Shown in pieces: positions 38,021-46,921 of a DNA stretch of 64,000 nucleotides. Both the position numbers and the translations under genes were made by a program. The notes beneath the pieces were generated by a model, which saw only the letters and a list, made by a program, of their open reading frames with translations, was not told the DNA's origin and made no database searches. This DNA comes from Nocardioides sp. S-1144 (lineage in GTDB: Bacteria > Actinomycetota > Actinomycetes > Propionibacteriales > Nocardioidaceae), in assembly GCF_005954645.2 (NCBI RefSeq), contig NZ_CP040695.2, positions 1,612,001 to 1,676,000 on the forward strand, in the 5' to 3' direction. The stretch's first letter is position 1. Each line of letters opens with the position of its first letter.

Positions 38021-39339
38021 CACACGAGGGCGGACCAGAAGCCGGCGAAGTCGGGGAACGTCTTGCTGGTGGTGGCGACGTCCTCGACCAGCACGCCGTC
38101 GACGGCGGCGCCGATGATGACGCCGGCGTGCGCCATCCGGTGGTCGGCGTAGGTGTGGAACACCCCACCCCGCAGGGGCGCGGGCCGGATCGTGAGCCCG
38201 TCGGGGTGCTCGTCGACCCCGGCGCCGAGCGCACCGAGCTCGGTGGCGAGCGCGGCGAGCCGGTCGGTCTCGTGTCCGCGGATGTGGGCGACGCCGCGCA
38301 GGTGCGACGGCCCGTCGGCCAGGGCACACAGCGCCGCGACGGCCGGCGTCAGCTCGCCGACGTCGTGCAGGTCGAGGTCGACCCCGGTGAGCCGGTCGGG
38401 ACCGGTGACCCGCAGGCCCTCGGCGGTCCGATCGACCGCGCAGCCCATCAGGGCCAGGATCGAGCGCAGCTCGTCGCCGGGCTGGGTCGTCGAGGTGGGC
38501 CAGTCGCGCACGGTGACCGAGCCCCCCGTGACCGCGGCGAGGGCGAGGAACGGTGCGGCGTTCGACAGGTCGGGCTCGATGGTGCGGTCGACGGCCTCGA
38601 CCCGACCGGGGGCGACGGCCCAGCGGTTGGCCTCGGAGTCGTCGACGTCGACGCCGTTCTCCCGCAGGACGGCGACCGTCATGTCGATGTGGGGCAGTGA
38701 GGGCACCGGCTTGCCGTCGTGGCGGACGTCGACGCCCTCGTCGAACCGGGCGCCGGCGAGGAGCAGCGCGGAGACGAACTGCGACGAGGCGGAGGCGTCG
38801 ATGACCACGGTGCCGCCGCGCACCGAGCCCGTGCCGTGGACGGCGAAGGGCAGCGAGCCCCGTGCGTCGTCGCGCACGTCGACGCCGAGCGCCCGCAGCG
38901 CGAGGAGCACCTCGCCGATCGGGCGGCTGCGCATGTGCGGGTCGCCGTCGAACGCGACCGTGCCGGAGGAGAGTCCCGCGACCGGCGGCACGAAGCGCAT
39001 CACGGTGCCGGCGAGCCCGCAGTCGATGGTGACGTCGGAGGTGAACGCGCCCGGTGTGACGGCCCAGTCGACCCCGGAGGTGTCGATCGTGGCGCCGAGC
39101 GCGGTCAGCCCCGCCGCCATGAGCAGGGTGTCGCGCGAGCGGAGGGCCCGCCTCACGACCGAGGGGCCGTCGGAGATCGCGGCCAGCACGAGCGCGCGGT
39201 TCGCCAGCGACTTGCTGCCGGGCAGCGACACCACCGCGTCGACCGCGTCGTGGAACCGGGGGGCCGGCCAGGGGTCGGCCGGCGGCGCCGACCGCTGTGC
39301 CGACCGCTGTGTCGACTGTTGCACCGGCTGCTGGGCCAA
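38020..39339 (-). CDS. aroA: 3-phosphoshikimate 1-carboxyvinyltransferase (EPSP synthase)
   Basis: A 439-residue EPSP synthase of the shikimate pathway, joining phosphoenolpyruvate to shikimate 3-phosphate. Landmarks are [16 protein letters not shown] near the N terminus, [35 protein letters not shown] and the late [14 protein letters not shown] 39339, 1 nt after the DoxX stop and with AAGGTG upstream, gives the normal length; GTG 39324 is an alternative, and the frame is open further to 39429 inside doxX. It is coupled to rsgA downstream. Confidence 0.93.
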   Translation of the reverse strand: MAQQPVQQSTQRSAQRSAPPADPWPAPRFHDAVDAVVSLPGSKSLANRALVLAAISDGPSVVRRALRSRDTLLMAAGLTALGATIDTSGVDWAVTPGAFTSDVTIDCGLAGTVMRFVPPVAGLSSGTVAFDGDPHMRSRPIGEVLLALRALGVDVRDDARGSLPFAVHGTGSVRGGTVVIDASASSQFVSALLLAGARFDEGVDVRHDGKPVPSLPHIDMTVAVLRENGVDVDDSEANRWAVAPGRVEAVDRTIEPDLSNAAPFLALAAVTGGSVTVRDWPTSTTQPGDELRSILALMGCAVDRTAEGLRVTGPDRLTGVDLDLHDVGELTPAVAALCALADGPSHLRGVAHIRGHETDRLAALATELGALGAGVDEHPDGLTIRPAPLRGGVFHTYADHRMAHAGVIIGAAVDGVLVEDVATTSKTFPDFAGFWSALV

Positions 39340-39340
39340 G

Positions 39341-39865
39341 TCAGGACACCTTGGCCTTGGCGAGCCTGGCCTCGCGCTTGGCGGAGACGGCGAGGTGCTT
39401 GGCCTCGCGGCGGGCGTCCTTGGCCGCACGGCGGGCGCGCCAGGCGACGCCCGGCTTGCCGTCGGTGTCGCCGGCCGCGATGATCGCGCCGCCGAGCATC
39501 GAGGCGTTCTTGAAGAACTGCAGGCGCTGGGTGTGCTTGCCCTCGGGCGTGGTCTCGGCCCAGAACGCGTGCCCGGCGACCGTGGTCGGGATCATCGACA
39601 CCGCCAGCGCCGCGGCGCCGAGACGGGGTGCCCGCCCGGTGCCGACGGCCAGCGCACCGACGATCTGCACGCCGGCGTTGATGCGCACCAGGGTCAGGGG
39701 GTCGGACGGGACCGGGACCCCCTTGCCCTGGGCGAGCGGGACGACCTTGTCGGTGACCCGCCGGGCCTTGGCGGCGACGACGTCGGCGTTGCGCAGGGCG
39801 TTCACGGCGCCGAACACGAAGCCGGAGGCCAGGAGCGGACGGGCGATCAGACGGCTGAGGCTCAT
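39341..39865 (-). CDS. DoxX family membrane protein
   Basis: A 174-residue DoxX/SURF4-like protein with about four short hydrophobic segments ([61 protein letters not shown]). The last 35 residues are very rich in Lys, Arg and Ala, probably a cytoplasmic helical tail. The family is linked to membrane redox and thiosulfate reactions in other organisms; no direct evidence here. It leads the doxX-aroA-rsgA string on the minus strand. Confidence 0.87.
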   Translation of the reverse strand: MSLSRLIARPLLASGFVFGAVNALRNADVVAAKARRVTDKVVPLAQGKGVPVPSDPLTLVRINAGVQIVGALAVGTGRAPRLGAAALAVSMIPTTVAGHAFWAETTPEGKHTQRLQFFKNASMLGGAIIAAGDTDGKPGVAWRARRAAKDARREAKHLAVSAKREARLAKAKVS

Positions 39866-39990
39866 GGGTCCAACCTATGCGATCCCCGTCGGCGCCCGTC
39901 CATCCCTCCAGGCGTCCCGCGCGGACGACGTCGTCGGCACCGGCCGGCTCCCGGTCGGTCGGGGGGCTCCTGCCCGGCGCGACCCGCCAC

Positions 39991-39996
39991 TAGGGT
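39991..39996 (+). promoter_or_regulatory. -10 element of the SRAP gene (leaderless)
   Basis: TAGGGT ends 7 nt before the ATG at 40004, the spacing of a transcript that starts at the start codon. The remaining gap to doxX (39866-39990) shows no other clear element. Confidence 0.45.
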
Positions 39997-40003
39997 GAGC
40001 GCC

Positions 40004-40756
40004 ATGTGTGGGAGGTACGCGTCGAGCCGGCGACCCGACGACCTCGTCGAGGAGTTCGAGGTCGTCGAGAACCGGGTCGAGAAGCCGCTCGAGCCCGACT
40101 TCAACGTCGCGCCCACCAAGGACGTGTACGCCGTCGTCGAGCGGCCGCCGTCGCGGGACGCCGACCAGCCGCCGGCCCGCCAGCTGCGCACGCTGCGGTG
40201 GGGTCTGGTCCCGTCGTGGGCCAAGGACCCCTCCATCGGGAGCCGGATGATCAACGCCCGGATGGAGACGGTGGCCGAGAAGCCGTCGTTCCGTCGCGCG
40301 TTCGCGAAGCGGCGCTGCCTCCTGCCGGCCGACGGCTACTTCGAGTGGTACGAGTCCGCCGCGACGACCAAGGCCGGCAAGCCCCGCAAGCAGCCCTTCT
40401 TCATCCGCCCCCAGGACCACGGCACGCTCGCCATGGCCGGGCTGTACGAGATCTGGCGCGACCCGACCCGCGACGACGACGACCCGGCCCGGTTCCGCTG
40501 GACCTGCACCGTCATCACCACCGACGCCGAGGACGACCTCGGACGGATCCACGACCGGATGCCGCTGATGGTCGAGCCGGACCGCTGGGGGCCCTGGCTC
40601 GACCCGACGACGCCGTCGGAGACCCTGCTCGACCTGCTCGTCCCGGCGGCGCCCGGGCGGCTCGAGGCCTACCCCGTGTCGACCGCCGTCGGCAACGTGC
40701 GCAACAACGGGCCCGAGCTCATCGAGCCGCTGCCCCTCGAGGAGAGCCTGCTGTGA
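40004..40756 (+). CDS. SOS response-associated peptidase (SRAP, YedK/HMCES-like)
   Basis: A 250-residue SRAP protein, which shields abasic sites in single-stranded DNA by forming a thiazolidine link through its N-terminal cysteine. The catalytic set is visible: Cys2 (MCGRY, exposed after Met removal), Asn34 (FNVAPT), Glu114 (DGYFEW) and His183 (RIHDRMP). Start ATG 40004 is fixed by Cys2. The stop overlaps the GTG of the next gene. No LexA-type box is evident upstream. Confidence 0.95.
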   Translation: MCGRYASSRRPDDLVEEFEVVENRVEKPLEPDFNVAPTKDVYAVVERPPSRDADQPPARQLRTLRWGLVPSWAKDPSIGSRMINARMETVAEKPSFRRAFAKRRCLLPADGYFEWYESAATTKAGKPRKQPFFIRPQDHGTLAMAGLYEIWRDPTRDDDDPARFRWTCTVITTDAEDDLGRIHDRMPLMVEPDRWGPWLDPTTPSETLLDLLVPAAPGRLEAYPVSTAVGNVRNNGPELIEPLPLEESLL

Positions 40757-41403
40757 CCCGGTCCGACCTCCTCGTCGACACCCCGCACGGGGAGGGCCGG
40801 CTGGTCATCGACCGCGCGCGCCGCCCGATCGCCACGGTGCTGCTCGGGCACGGCGCCGGGGCCGGCATCGACACCCGCGACCTCGAGGCGCTGGCCTCCG
40901 TGCTCCCGCGCAACGACGTCACCGTCGTCCGGTTCGAGCAGCCGTGGAAGCGCGCCGGCCGCAAGGTCGCGACCGCCCCGGCCACCCTCGACGCCGCGCT
41001 CGTCGCGGGCGCCGACCGCCTGCGCACCCGCACGCCGCTCGTGGTCGGCGGCCGGTCGGCCGGCGCCCGGTCGGCCGCCCGGACGGCGAAGCGGCTCGGC
41101 GCGGTCGGCTGCCTGGCCCTCGCCTTCCCGCTGCACCCGCCCGGCCGGCCCGAGAAGTCCCGGCTCGACGAGCTGCGCCGCACCCGGGTCGCCACGCTCG
41201 TCGTCCAGGGGGAGCGCGACACGATGGGCGCGCCCGACGAGTTCCCCGCCGACGTCGACATGGCCGTCATCCCCGGCGGCGACCACGGCTTCAAGGTGCC
41301 CGCCCGCGGCCCGGTGACCCAGGAGGTCGCGCTCGAGATCCTGGTGGAGTCGACGCTGGAGTGGATCGTCCGGGAGATCGCCGGGAATGGCGCCTGGGGG
41401 TGA
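40753..41403 (+). CDS. Alpha/beta-hydrolase family protein
   Basis: A 216-residue hydrolase of the dienelactone-hydrolase-like alpha/beta fold. The nucleophile elbow is GGRSAGAR, the oxyanion loop LLGHGAGAGID, the acid region QGERDTMG and the histidine GGDHGFK. GTG 40753 overlaps the SRAP stop by 4 nt, so expression is coupled. The substrate is unknown; proteins of this group are annotated as predicted hydrolases next to SRAP genes in many actinobacteria. Confidence 0.85.
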   Translation: MTRSDLLVDTPHGEGRLVIDRARRPIATVLLGHGAGAGIDTRDLEALASVLPRNDVTVVRFEQPWKRAGRKVATAPATLDAALVAGADRLRTRTPLVVGGRSAGARSAARTAKRLGAVGCLALAFPLHPPGRPEKSRLDELRRTRVATLVVQGERDTMGAPDEFPADVDMAVIPGGDHGFKVPARGPVTQEVALEILVESTLEWIVREIAGNGAWG

Positions 41404-41409
41404 GGCGTT
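41384..41409 (+). promoter_or_regulatory. SigR-dependent promoter of sigR (GGAAT-N18-GTT)
   Basis: GGAAT at 41384-41388 and GTT at 41407-41409 are separated by exactly 18 nt, a perfect match to the Streptomyces SigR consensus. Transcription would start about 41416-41419, next to an in-frame GTG (41419) and ATG (41422). This gives an autoregulatory, possibly leaderless, message for an N-terminally extended SigR. Confidence 0.75.
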
Positions 41410-41485
41410 CAGTCTCACGTGATGGCAACCCTGGAGCGTCCCAAGCGCCTCGCGACCAGTGACCTCGGTCCTGGTCTGGGCGGCG

Positions 41486-41491
41486 TACGCT
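41486..41491 (+). promoter_or_regulatory. -10 element for the short SigR form
   Basis: TACGCT ends 8 nt before ATG 41500. It could give a constitutive leaderless message for short SigR, separate from the SigR-dependent promoter 80 nt upstream. Confidence 0.4.
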
Positions 41492-41499
41492 GGGACCTG

Positions 41500-42126
41500 A
41501 TGACTGAGACCGAGCCCGAGGTCGTCGACCTCGACACCGAGACCGACGCAGAGCGGTCGTTGCGCTTCGAGCGTGACGCGCTCCCCTTCCTCGACCAGCT
41601 GTACTCCGCGGCGATGCGGATGACGCGCAACCCGGCCGACGCCGAGGACCTGGTGCAGGAGACCTTCGCGAAGGCCTACTCCGCCTTCCACCAGTTCCGT
41701 CCCGGGACCAACCTGAAGGCGTGGCTGTACCGCATCCTGACCAACACCTTCATCAACAACTACCGCAAGAAGCAGCGGCAGCCGCAGCAGTCGATGTCCG
41801 AGGACGTCGAGGACTGGCAGCTGGCCCGCGCGGAGTCGCACACCTCCACCGGGCTGCGCTCGGCCGAGATGGAGGCCCTCGAGCACCTGCCCGACTCGCA
41901 GGTCAAGGACGCCCTCCAGCGGCTCCCCGAGGAGTTCCGGCTCGCGGTGTACCTCGCCGACGTCGAAGGATTCGCCTACAAGGAGATCGCCGAGATCATG
42001 GAGACGCCCATCGGGACCGTGATGTCCCGGCTGCACCGGGGTCGCCGGCAGCTGCGCGACATGCTGTCCGACTACGTGCGGGCCAACGACCTGCTCCCGG
42101 CCGGCACCGTGGAGGCGAAGCGCTGA
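41500..42126 (+). CDS. sigR: RNA polymerase sigma factor SigR (ECF, thiol-oxidative stress)
   Basis: A 208-residue ECF sigma factor of the SigR/SigH group. Region 2 is seen as [20 protein letters not shown] and [17 protein letters not shown], region 4 as [25 protein letters not shown]. It directs thioredoxin and mycothiol genes when thiols are oxidised. The downstream gene, overlapping by one base, encodes its zinc anti-sigma factor. The frame is open upstream to GTG 41419, and a perfect SigR promoter sits before it, so a 235-residue long form (27 extra residues) is likely after induction, as with SigR-prime of Streptomyces. ATG 41500 is given here as the short form. Confidence 0.93.
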   Translation: MTETEPEVVDLDTETDAERSLRFERDALPFLDQLYSAAMRMTRNPADAEDLVQETFAKAYSAFHQFRPGTNLKAWLYRILTNTFINNYRKKQRQPQQSMSEDVEDWQLARAESHTSTGLRSAEMEALEHLPDSQVKDALQRLPEEFRLAVYLADVEGFAYKEIAEIMETPIGTVMSRLHRGRRQLRDMLSDYVRANDLLPAGTVEAKR

Positions 42127-42425
42127 TGTCGGACCTCCAGCCCTCCGGCTCCCGTCCCGCGGCGACCCCCGCCGCGCACGACGAGGAGTGCGCCGACTAC
42201 CTCGAGCGCATCGTCTACTTCCTCGACAACGAGCTCGACGACGCCGACTGCTCCGTGGTCCGCGCGCACCTCGACTCGTGCAACCCCTGCCTGGAGAAGT
42301 ACGACCTCCAGCGGACCGTGAAGTCCGTCGTCGCCCGCTCGTGCTCCGAGCAGGCCCCCTCCGACCTCCGCGAGCGGGTCCGCATCCGGATCCGCGAGGT
42401 GCAGGTCCAGATCACCGAGGGCTGA
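42126..42425 (+). CDS. rsrA: Mycothiol-system anti-sigma-R factor
   Basis: A 99-residue zinc-binding anti-sigma factor. The ZAS motif H-x3-C-x2-C is present as HLDSCNPC, with further cysteines upstream (EECADY, DADCSVV) and downstream (ARSC). In the reduced state it holds SigR; disulfide formation expels zinc and frees it. ATG 42126 shares its first base with the sigR stop. Length and residue pattern match RsrA and RshA closely. Confidence 0.94.
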   Translation: MSDLQPSGSRPAATPAAHDEECADYLERIVYFLDNELDDADCSVVRAHLDSCNPCLEKYDLQRTVKSVVARSCSEQAPSDLRERVRIRIREVQVQITEG

Positions 42426-42466
42426 GCCCGGCGTGTGGGTCGGGCCCGACGGGGTAGGTCCCCGTC

Positions 42467-43114
42467 ATGCCCCTCGCCCCCCGCCTCCGCGCGGCCGCCC
42501 TGGCCGCCGTCCTCGGTGTCGCCCTGCTGTCCGTGCCGGCCCGCGCCGCCGACCCGCTTCCGAGCGCCGGGACCGGGCTGACGTCGTCGGGTCCCGACGC
42601 CGTCGCCGAGCGGGCCGGCCGGCGGTGCGCCAACGGGCGACCCACCCGGATCTTCCGCGACCCGAGGACCGACGGTCCCCGCGGCGTCGAGGCCGACGGT
42701 CTCGGTGTCTGGAACAAGGACCGCGACCAGTGCTACTGGTTCACCGTCACCGGGCGGTTCCGCGCCGCCAAGGCCCAGGTCGTCCGCGTCGTCATCGACT
42801 CCGACCGCCGCTACCGCGGCTACGAGCACGAGGCCTGGTTCTACAGTCCCAAGGACGGCGACGACCGCCGCGGCGCGTTCCTCATCGAGCACTACGACGA
42901 CGGCACCTCCCAGTACGTCGACTGCCCGGTCAACGGGTCGTTCCTGCTGCGCGTGGGGCAGATCCGGATCGGGTTCCCGAAGACGTGCCTCGGCTCGCCG
43001 GCACACATCCGGGCCCAGGTCTCGGTCATCGACATCACCCGCTACCTGAGCGGGAACCGCTACCGCGGGGTCGCCGACTACGTCCCGGACGGCCGCTACA
43101 CGCCGCTGTACTGA
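42467..43114 (+). CDS. Secreted protein of unknown function
   Basis: A 215-residue exported protein with an N-terminal signal peptide (LRAAALAAVLGVALLSVPARAA) and no further membrane span. The mature part has four cysteines (RRCANG, QCYWF, DCPVN, KTCLG), enough for two disulfides, and is Arg, Asp and Tyr rich. I do not recognise the family. It begins 41 nt after rsrA on the same strand and might be expressed with it, but a separate role is equally possible. Confidence 0.75.
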   Translation: MPLAPRLRAAALAAVLGVALLSVPARAADPLPSAGTGLTSSGPDAVAERAGRRCANGRPTRIFRDPRTDGPRGVEADGLGVWNKDRDQCYWFTVTGRFRAAKAQVVRVVIDSDRRYRGYEHEAWFYSPKDGDDRRGAFLIEHYDDGTSQYVDCPVNGSFLLRVGQIRIGFPKTCLGSPAHIRAQVSVIDITRYLSGNRYRGVADYVPDGRYTPLY

Positions 43115-43204
43115 GCGACCCGCCCCCGCCCGGGCCGCGGGCCGATTTCGTGTCGCCGCGCGTGACCTGAGAGACTGCCTCGTTACCGAACCCAGGAGGT
43201 CACC

Positions 43205-43279
43205 ATGGGAAAGACAGGCCGCAAGCGCCGCGCGCGTCGCAAGAAGGCAGCGAACCACGGCAAGCGCCCCAACAGCTGA
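43205..43279 (+). CDS. 50S ribosomal protein bL37
   Basis: A 24-codon gene: MGKTGRKRRARRKKAANHGK followed by RPNS and TGA. AGGAGG lies 6 nt before ATG 43205. This very basic peptide with the ANHGKRPN ending matches bL37, the actinobacteria-specific small protein of the large ribosomal subunit (AURKAIP1/COX24-like) seen in mycobacterial ribosome structures. A strong terminator follows 16 nt later, so it is a single-gene unit. It is easily missed because of its size. Confidence 0.9.
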   Translation: MGKTGRKRRARRKKAANHGKRPNS

Positions 43280-43294
43280 CGCAGCTGCTGCACC

Positions 43295-43326
43295 GACCCC
43301 CGGACCGCCACTCGGCGCCGGGGGTC
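43295..43326 (+). terminator. Intrinsic terminator after bL37
   Basis: A perfect 9-bp stem GACCCCCGG / CCGGGGGTC with a 14-nt loop, followed by the pyrimidine-rich CTTGCTTCTCCTC, begins 16 nt after the bL37 stop. Confidence 0.65.
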
Positions 43327-43364
43327 CTTGCTTCTCCTCGTGGTGCTTCCCCGAGCGGGCCCGC

Positions 43365-43730
43365 TCAGAGGCGGGAGAGGAACCGCTCGGCGTCGACGAC
43401 GACCCGCGTCACCTCCCCGGAGGCGACCACCTTGCCGTTCCCACCGAGGTGTCGGGCCGCGACGGTGAAGCGGTGCAGCCGCCCGTCGGCGTAGACCGAG
43501 GACGCCGTCACCTCGACCTCCTGCCCGACCGCGGAGGCGAGGAGGTGCTCGACCGAGACGCGGGTGCCGACGCTGGTCGCGCCCTCGGCGAGGACCGGCT
43601 CGATCGCCGCGCACGTGGCCGCCTCGCACCACGCGAGCAGCCGGGGCGTGCCGAGCACCGGCAGCGAGCCACTGCCGAGCGCGGCGGCGGTGTCGGCGTC
43701 GGTCACGGTGAAGCGCAGGGTCGACTCCAT
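43365..43730 (-). CDS. FlK-like hotdog thioesterase
   Basis: A 121-residue hotdog-fold protein of the fluoroacetyl-CoA thioesterase-like family (VLGTPRLLAWCEAATCAAI, GTRVSVEHLLASAVGQEV). FlK itself hydrolyses fluoroacetyl-CoA; most family members are general or unknown acyl-CoA thioesterases, and toxin resistance should not be assumed. It starts at ATG 43730, sharing the base position where the GNAT gene ends, so the two genes are adjacent and coupled. Confidence 0.85.
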   Translation of the reverse strand: MESTLRFTVTDADTAAALGSGSLPVLGTPRLLAWCEAATCAAIEPVLAEGATSVGTRVSVEHLLASAVGQEVEVTASSVYADGRLHRFTVAARHLGGNGKVVASGEVTRVVVDAERFLSRL

Positions 43731-44245
43731 CAGGGGTGCTCCGATCTCAGGTCCAGCTCGTAGGCGATGAGGTCGACGCCGGGCACCGGAGACCAGTCCC
43801 GGTGGGCGGCCCGCGTGAAGCCGAGGCGCTCGTAGAGGCGGTGGGCGCCGGCCATCTCGGTCAGGCTCGACAGCACGACGCCGCGGGCGCCCTCGGCGCG
43901 GAACCGGTCGACGACCAGGCCGGTGAGGGCGGCGCCGACGCCGCGGCCCTGGGCGGCGGGGGAGACGGCGAGCATGCGGAACTCGCCCTCGCCGTCACCG
44001 GCCAGCTCGCACCACGGCGAGCCGGGCGGGCAGAGCGTCACGTTGCCGAGCAGGTCGACGCCGGCGGGCCCGTCCTGCGCCGCGACCCACACCTCGGCGT
44101 CGCGGTCGCGGCCGGCGACGTCGGTGAGCCGCAGCCGGTAGGCGTCGTCGGGTCCGAGGAGGAACGGCTCGTAGGCGGCGACGGTGAGCGCGCCGATGGC
44201 GTCGTACTCCTCGGGACGCGCCCGGCGCAGGTCCACCACCGCCAC
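43730..44245 (-). CDS. GNAT family N-acetyltransferase
   Basis: A protein of about 171 residues with the acetyl-CoA-binding signature FRMLAVSPAAQGRGVGAALTGLVVD and the late MAGAHRLYERLGFTR. It acetylates an amine on a small molecule or protein; the acceptor is unknown. GTG 44245 is proposed; the frame is open to GTG 44275, which would overlap the end of the upstream TPP enzyme gene, and GTG 44239 or 44236 are also possible. It lies between the TPP enzyme and thioesterase genes on one strand, suggesting an operon of acyl-CoA related enzymes. Confidence 0.85.
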   Translation of the reverse strand: MAVVDLRRARPEEYDAIGALTVAAYEPFLLGPDDAYRLRLTDVAGRDRDAEVWVAAQDGPAGVDLLGNVTLCPPGSPWCELAGDGEGEFRMLAVSPAAQGRGVGAALTGLVVDRFRAEGARGVVLSSLTEMAGAHRLYERLGFTRAAHRDWSPVPGVDLIAYELDLRSEHP

Positions 44246-44255
44246 CCCGACGCCG

Positions 44256-45938
44256 TCAGATCCCGAACGTCGCACGCGGGTAGGCCGCCTCGACGTCGGT
44301 GATCACGTTGACCAGGTAGGGGACGCCGGAGGCGAACGCGCGGTCCAGGGCGGGCCCGATCTGGCGCGGGTCGGTGACGGTCTCGCCGGCCCCGCCGAGG
44401 GCCCGGACCACCTCGTCGTACCGGGTGCGGGGCGCGAGGTCGGCGGCGACGTCGTAGCCGTAGAGCATCTGCATCGGGCCCTTCTCCAGGCCCCAGGCGG
44501 AGTTGTTGCCCATCACCATCACGACCGGCAGGTCGTGCCGCACCAGCGTGTCGACGTCCATCAGGGAGAAGCCCGCGGCGCCGTCGCCGAGCAGCAGCAC
44601 CACCTGGGACGACGGGCGCGCGATCCGGGCCGCGATCGCGGCGCCGAGCCCGGCCCCCAGGCACCCGTACGGGCCGGGGTCGAGCCAGCCGCCGGGGCGC
44701 TTCGGCTCGACGAACTTCCCGGCGAAGCTGACGAAGTCGCCGCCGTCGCCGATGACGACGGCGTCCTCGGCCAGCCGGGGGGCCAGCTCGCCGTAGATGC
44801 GGGCGGGGTGGATCGGGTCGGCCTCCGCGGTGAGCAGCGCGCGGTCGCGCTCGACGGCGGCCCGCACGGTGTCCTGGAGGTCACCGACCCAGCCGGCCCA
44901 GTCGGGCCGGTGGCCGCGCTCGAGCGCGGCCAGCAGGGAGTCGAGGACGCGCGTGAGGTCGCCGGACACCGACGCCGCCAGGGTGGCGTGGGCGGCGACC
45001 TGGCCGGGGGAGTCGGCGACGTGGACGACGCGCGCGGGGTGCTCCGGGTCGCCGAAGACGCCGTAGCCGAGCCGGAAGTCGAGCGGCGTGCCGACCACGA
45101 CCACCAGGTCGGCCTCCTTGAGCGCCTTGCTGCGGGCCTTGGTCACCAGCAGGGGGTGACCCCCGGGCACCAGGCCGCGGCCCATGCCGTTGGTGATCGT
45201 CGGGACGCCGGCCCCCTCGACCAGGCGCAGCGCGGCCTCCTCGGCGTGGTCGGCCCACACGTCGGTGCCGAGGATCAGCACCGGGCGGGTCGCCGCGGCG
45301 AGCAGCGTGGCGACGGCAGCGACCGCGTCGGCGTCCGGCTCGGCGCCGGCGACGCGCCCACCCGTGGGGACCGGACCGCTGGCCGAGCTGAAGAACTCGT
45401 CCATCGGGACGTCGACGAACACCGGTCCGCGGTGGGAGGCGCGGGCGACGCGGAAGGCGTGGTCGACGCCGTCGAGGACCTCGGCGGCGGTCGCGATGGT
45501 GGCGGCGTGCTTGGAGACCGAGGCCACGATCGGCGGCTGGTCGAGCTCCTGCAGGCTGCCGGAGCCCCACCGGTTCTGCGGGGCGCGGCCGCCGACGACG
45601 ACCATCGGCGACCCGGCGAACTGCGCCTGGGCGATCGCGCTGATGCCGTTGGTGACGCCGGGACCCGCGGTGAGCACGGCGAGGCCGGGGACCCGGGTCA
45701 GCTTGCCGGTGGCCTCGGCGGCGAACGCGGCGGTCTGCTCGTGGCGCACGTCGAGCAGCCGCATCGGCGGGTCGGCCTTCACCGCGCCGTCGTACATCGG
45801 GAACACGTGCGCGCCCGACAGGGTGAACATCGTCTCGACCCCGTGCGCGCGGGCCACCGCCACGGCGAGCTCGCCCGCGTGGCCGGTGAGGTCGGCACCC
45901 GCGCCGGCGCCCGCTGCTGTGTCGTGGGTCTCAGTCAT
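44256..45938 (-). CDS. Thiamine pyrophosphate enzyme (acetolactate synthase large-subunit-like)
   Basis: A 560-residue three-domain TPP enzyme. The N-terminal Pyr domain carries the catalytic Glu in VRHEQTAAFAAEATGKL; the central domain is Rossmann-like; the C-terminal PP domain has the TPP motif GDGAAGFSLMDVDTLVRHDLPVVMVMGNN region. It may be acetolactate synthase, but no small subunit (ilvN) or other ilv gene is near, so another 2-oxoacid decarboxylase or carboligase role is possible. ATG 45938 stands 6 nt after a TAGTCT -10 box and is probably leaderless. Confidence 0.85.
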   Translation of the reverse strand: MTETHDTAAGAGAGADLTGHAGELAVAVARAHGVETMFTLSGAHVFPMYDGAVKADPPMRLLDVRHEQTAAFAAEATGKLTRVPGLAVLTAGPGVTNGISAIAQAQFAGSPMVVVGGRAPQNRWGSGSLQELDQPPIVASVSKHAATIATAAEVLDGVDHAFRVARASHRGPVFVDVPMDEFFSSASGPVPTGGRVAGAEPDADAVAAVATLLAAATRPVLILGTDVWADHAEEAALRLVEGAGVPTITNGMGRGLVPGGHPLLVTKARSKALKEADLVVVVGTPLDFRLGYGVFGDPEHPARVVHVADSPGQVAAHATLAASVSGDLTRVLDSLLAALERGHRPDWAGWVGDLQDTVRAAVERDRALLTAEADPIHPARIYGELAPRLAEDAVVIGDGGDFVSFAGKFVEPKRPGGWLDPGPYGCLGAGLGAAIAARIARPSSQVVLLLGDGAAGFSLMDVDTLVRHDLPVVMVMGNNSAWGLEKGPMQMLYGYDVAADLAPRTRYDEVVRALGGAGETVTDPRQIGPALDRAFASGVPYLVNVITDVEAAYPRATFGI

Positions 45939-46005
45939 GCCCGCAGACTAGGGGACCGTCCCCAGCCGCGACGGCCAGCCCGCGCCCGGCGCGCACCGGG
46001 CCGCG

Positions 46006-46857
46006 TCAGGAGGTGCGGACCTCGAGGTAGTGCTCGTTGGTCGAGCGCAGCGCGCCGACCAGCACCAGCATCAGGTCGGCCCGCGACGCCGGCGGCCGGT
46101 TGCCGAGGGCCAGCTGGAGGTAGAGCGCGCGCAGGAACGCCTGGGCGTTGCCGGTGGACAGGTGCGGGTCGCGGCGGTCGCCGCGCGCGGGCCGGCGGGC
46201 GTGCTCGGTGATCCGGTTGACCCACGGCTCCAGCACCTCGATCGGCAGCTGGTTGCGGCGCAGGACGTACATCGTGGCCGCGGCGAGCCGGTCGGGCTCA
46301 CCGTTGCTGAAGAGCCGGTCGACGCGCGCGCAGAGGACGTCGGCGACGACGTCGAGGACCACGGTCAGCTCGGGCGGTCCGAAGTGCGGCGACTGGGCCA
46401 GCGTGCCCAGCGCGTCGGCGCCGTGGGCGATGGCGTGGGCCCAGCCCTTGCCAGGGACGTAACCGCGCAGGTCGCGCTCGCGCAGCATCCACGTGGCGAT
46501 CGCGTCGCCCCACTGCAGCACCTTGCCGCCCAGCACCAGCGGGCGGTTGTTGTCCCTCAGCACGCACTCGGCCAGCACCAGGGCGGAGAAGCTGCGCCGG
46601 AAGACGGTGTCGTCCTCGACGAGGCCGAGGCCGGTGCGCAGCCCGGCGGCCATCCCGTCGCCGAGCGCGGGCAGCAGGTCGTCGTACACCCCGCGCTCGA
46701 CCCAGGTGGCCAGGGTCGGGTACGCCGTCGCGTCGCGCCGGACGGGGTCCGGGTCGCCCAGCATGAGCGTGAGCTCCTCGGTGAGGTCGGCGAGCGGGAC
46801 GCCGGGGGGTACCTGGAAGCCGGCTGCGTGGACCTGCTTCCAGTCGACCCGGGACAC
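46006..46857 (-). CDS. DUF2785 domain-containing protein
   Basis: A helical protein of about 283 residues matching the DUF2785 pattern (PDPVRRDATAYPTLATWVERG, ALVLAECVLRDNN, GWAHAIAHGADALGTLAQSPHF). No signal peptide, so cytoplasmic. The conserved GWAHAIAHGAD with two His residues could bind metal, but no activity is known. Start GTG 46857 has AGGA 8 nt upstream; ATG 46866 is next to that AGG with no spacing and is less likely. It is divergent from the sensor kinase. Confidence 0.8.
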   Translation of the reverse strand: MSRVDWKQVHAAGFQVPPGVPLADLTEELTLMLGDPDPVRRDATAYPTLATWVERGVYDDLLPALGDGMAAGLRTGLGLVEDDTVFRRSFSALVLAECVLRDNNRPLVLGGKVLQWGDAIATWMLRERDLRGYVPGKGWAHAIAHGADALGTLAQSPHFGPPELTVVLDVVADVLCARVDRLFSNGEPDRLAAATMYVLRRNQLPIEVLEPWVNRITEHARRPARGDRRDPHLSTGNAQAFLRALYLQLALGNRPPASRADLMLVLVGALRSTNEHYLEVRTS

Positions 46858-46909
46858 GGGGTTCATCCTGCCAAAGGAACGCCTCCCGGTCCCCATCGTG
46901 GCCTCGCCC

Positions 46910-46915
46910 TAGGCT
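46910..46915 (+). promoter_or_regulatory. -10 element of the PdtaS-like kinase gene (leaderless)
   Basis: TAGGCT ends 6 nt before the GTG start at 46922; no ribosome binding site is seen, fitting a leaderless transcript. Confidence 0.45.
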
Positions 46916-46921
46916 TGCGGG

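Noticed and set aside
43365..43730. Fluoroacetate resistance gene
   Set aside because: The protein is FlK-like, but the context has no organofluorine genes and most family members have other or unknown substrates.
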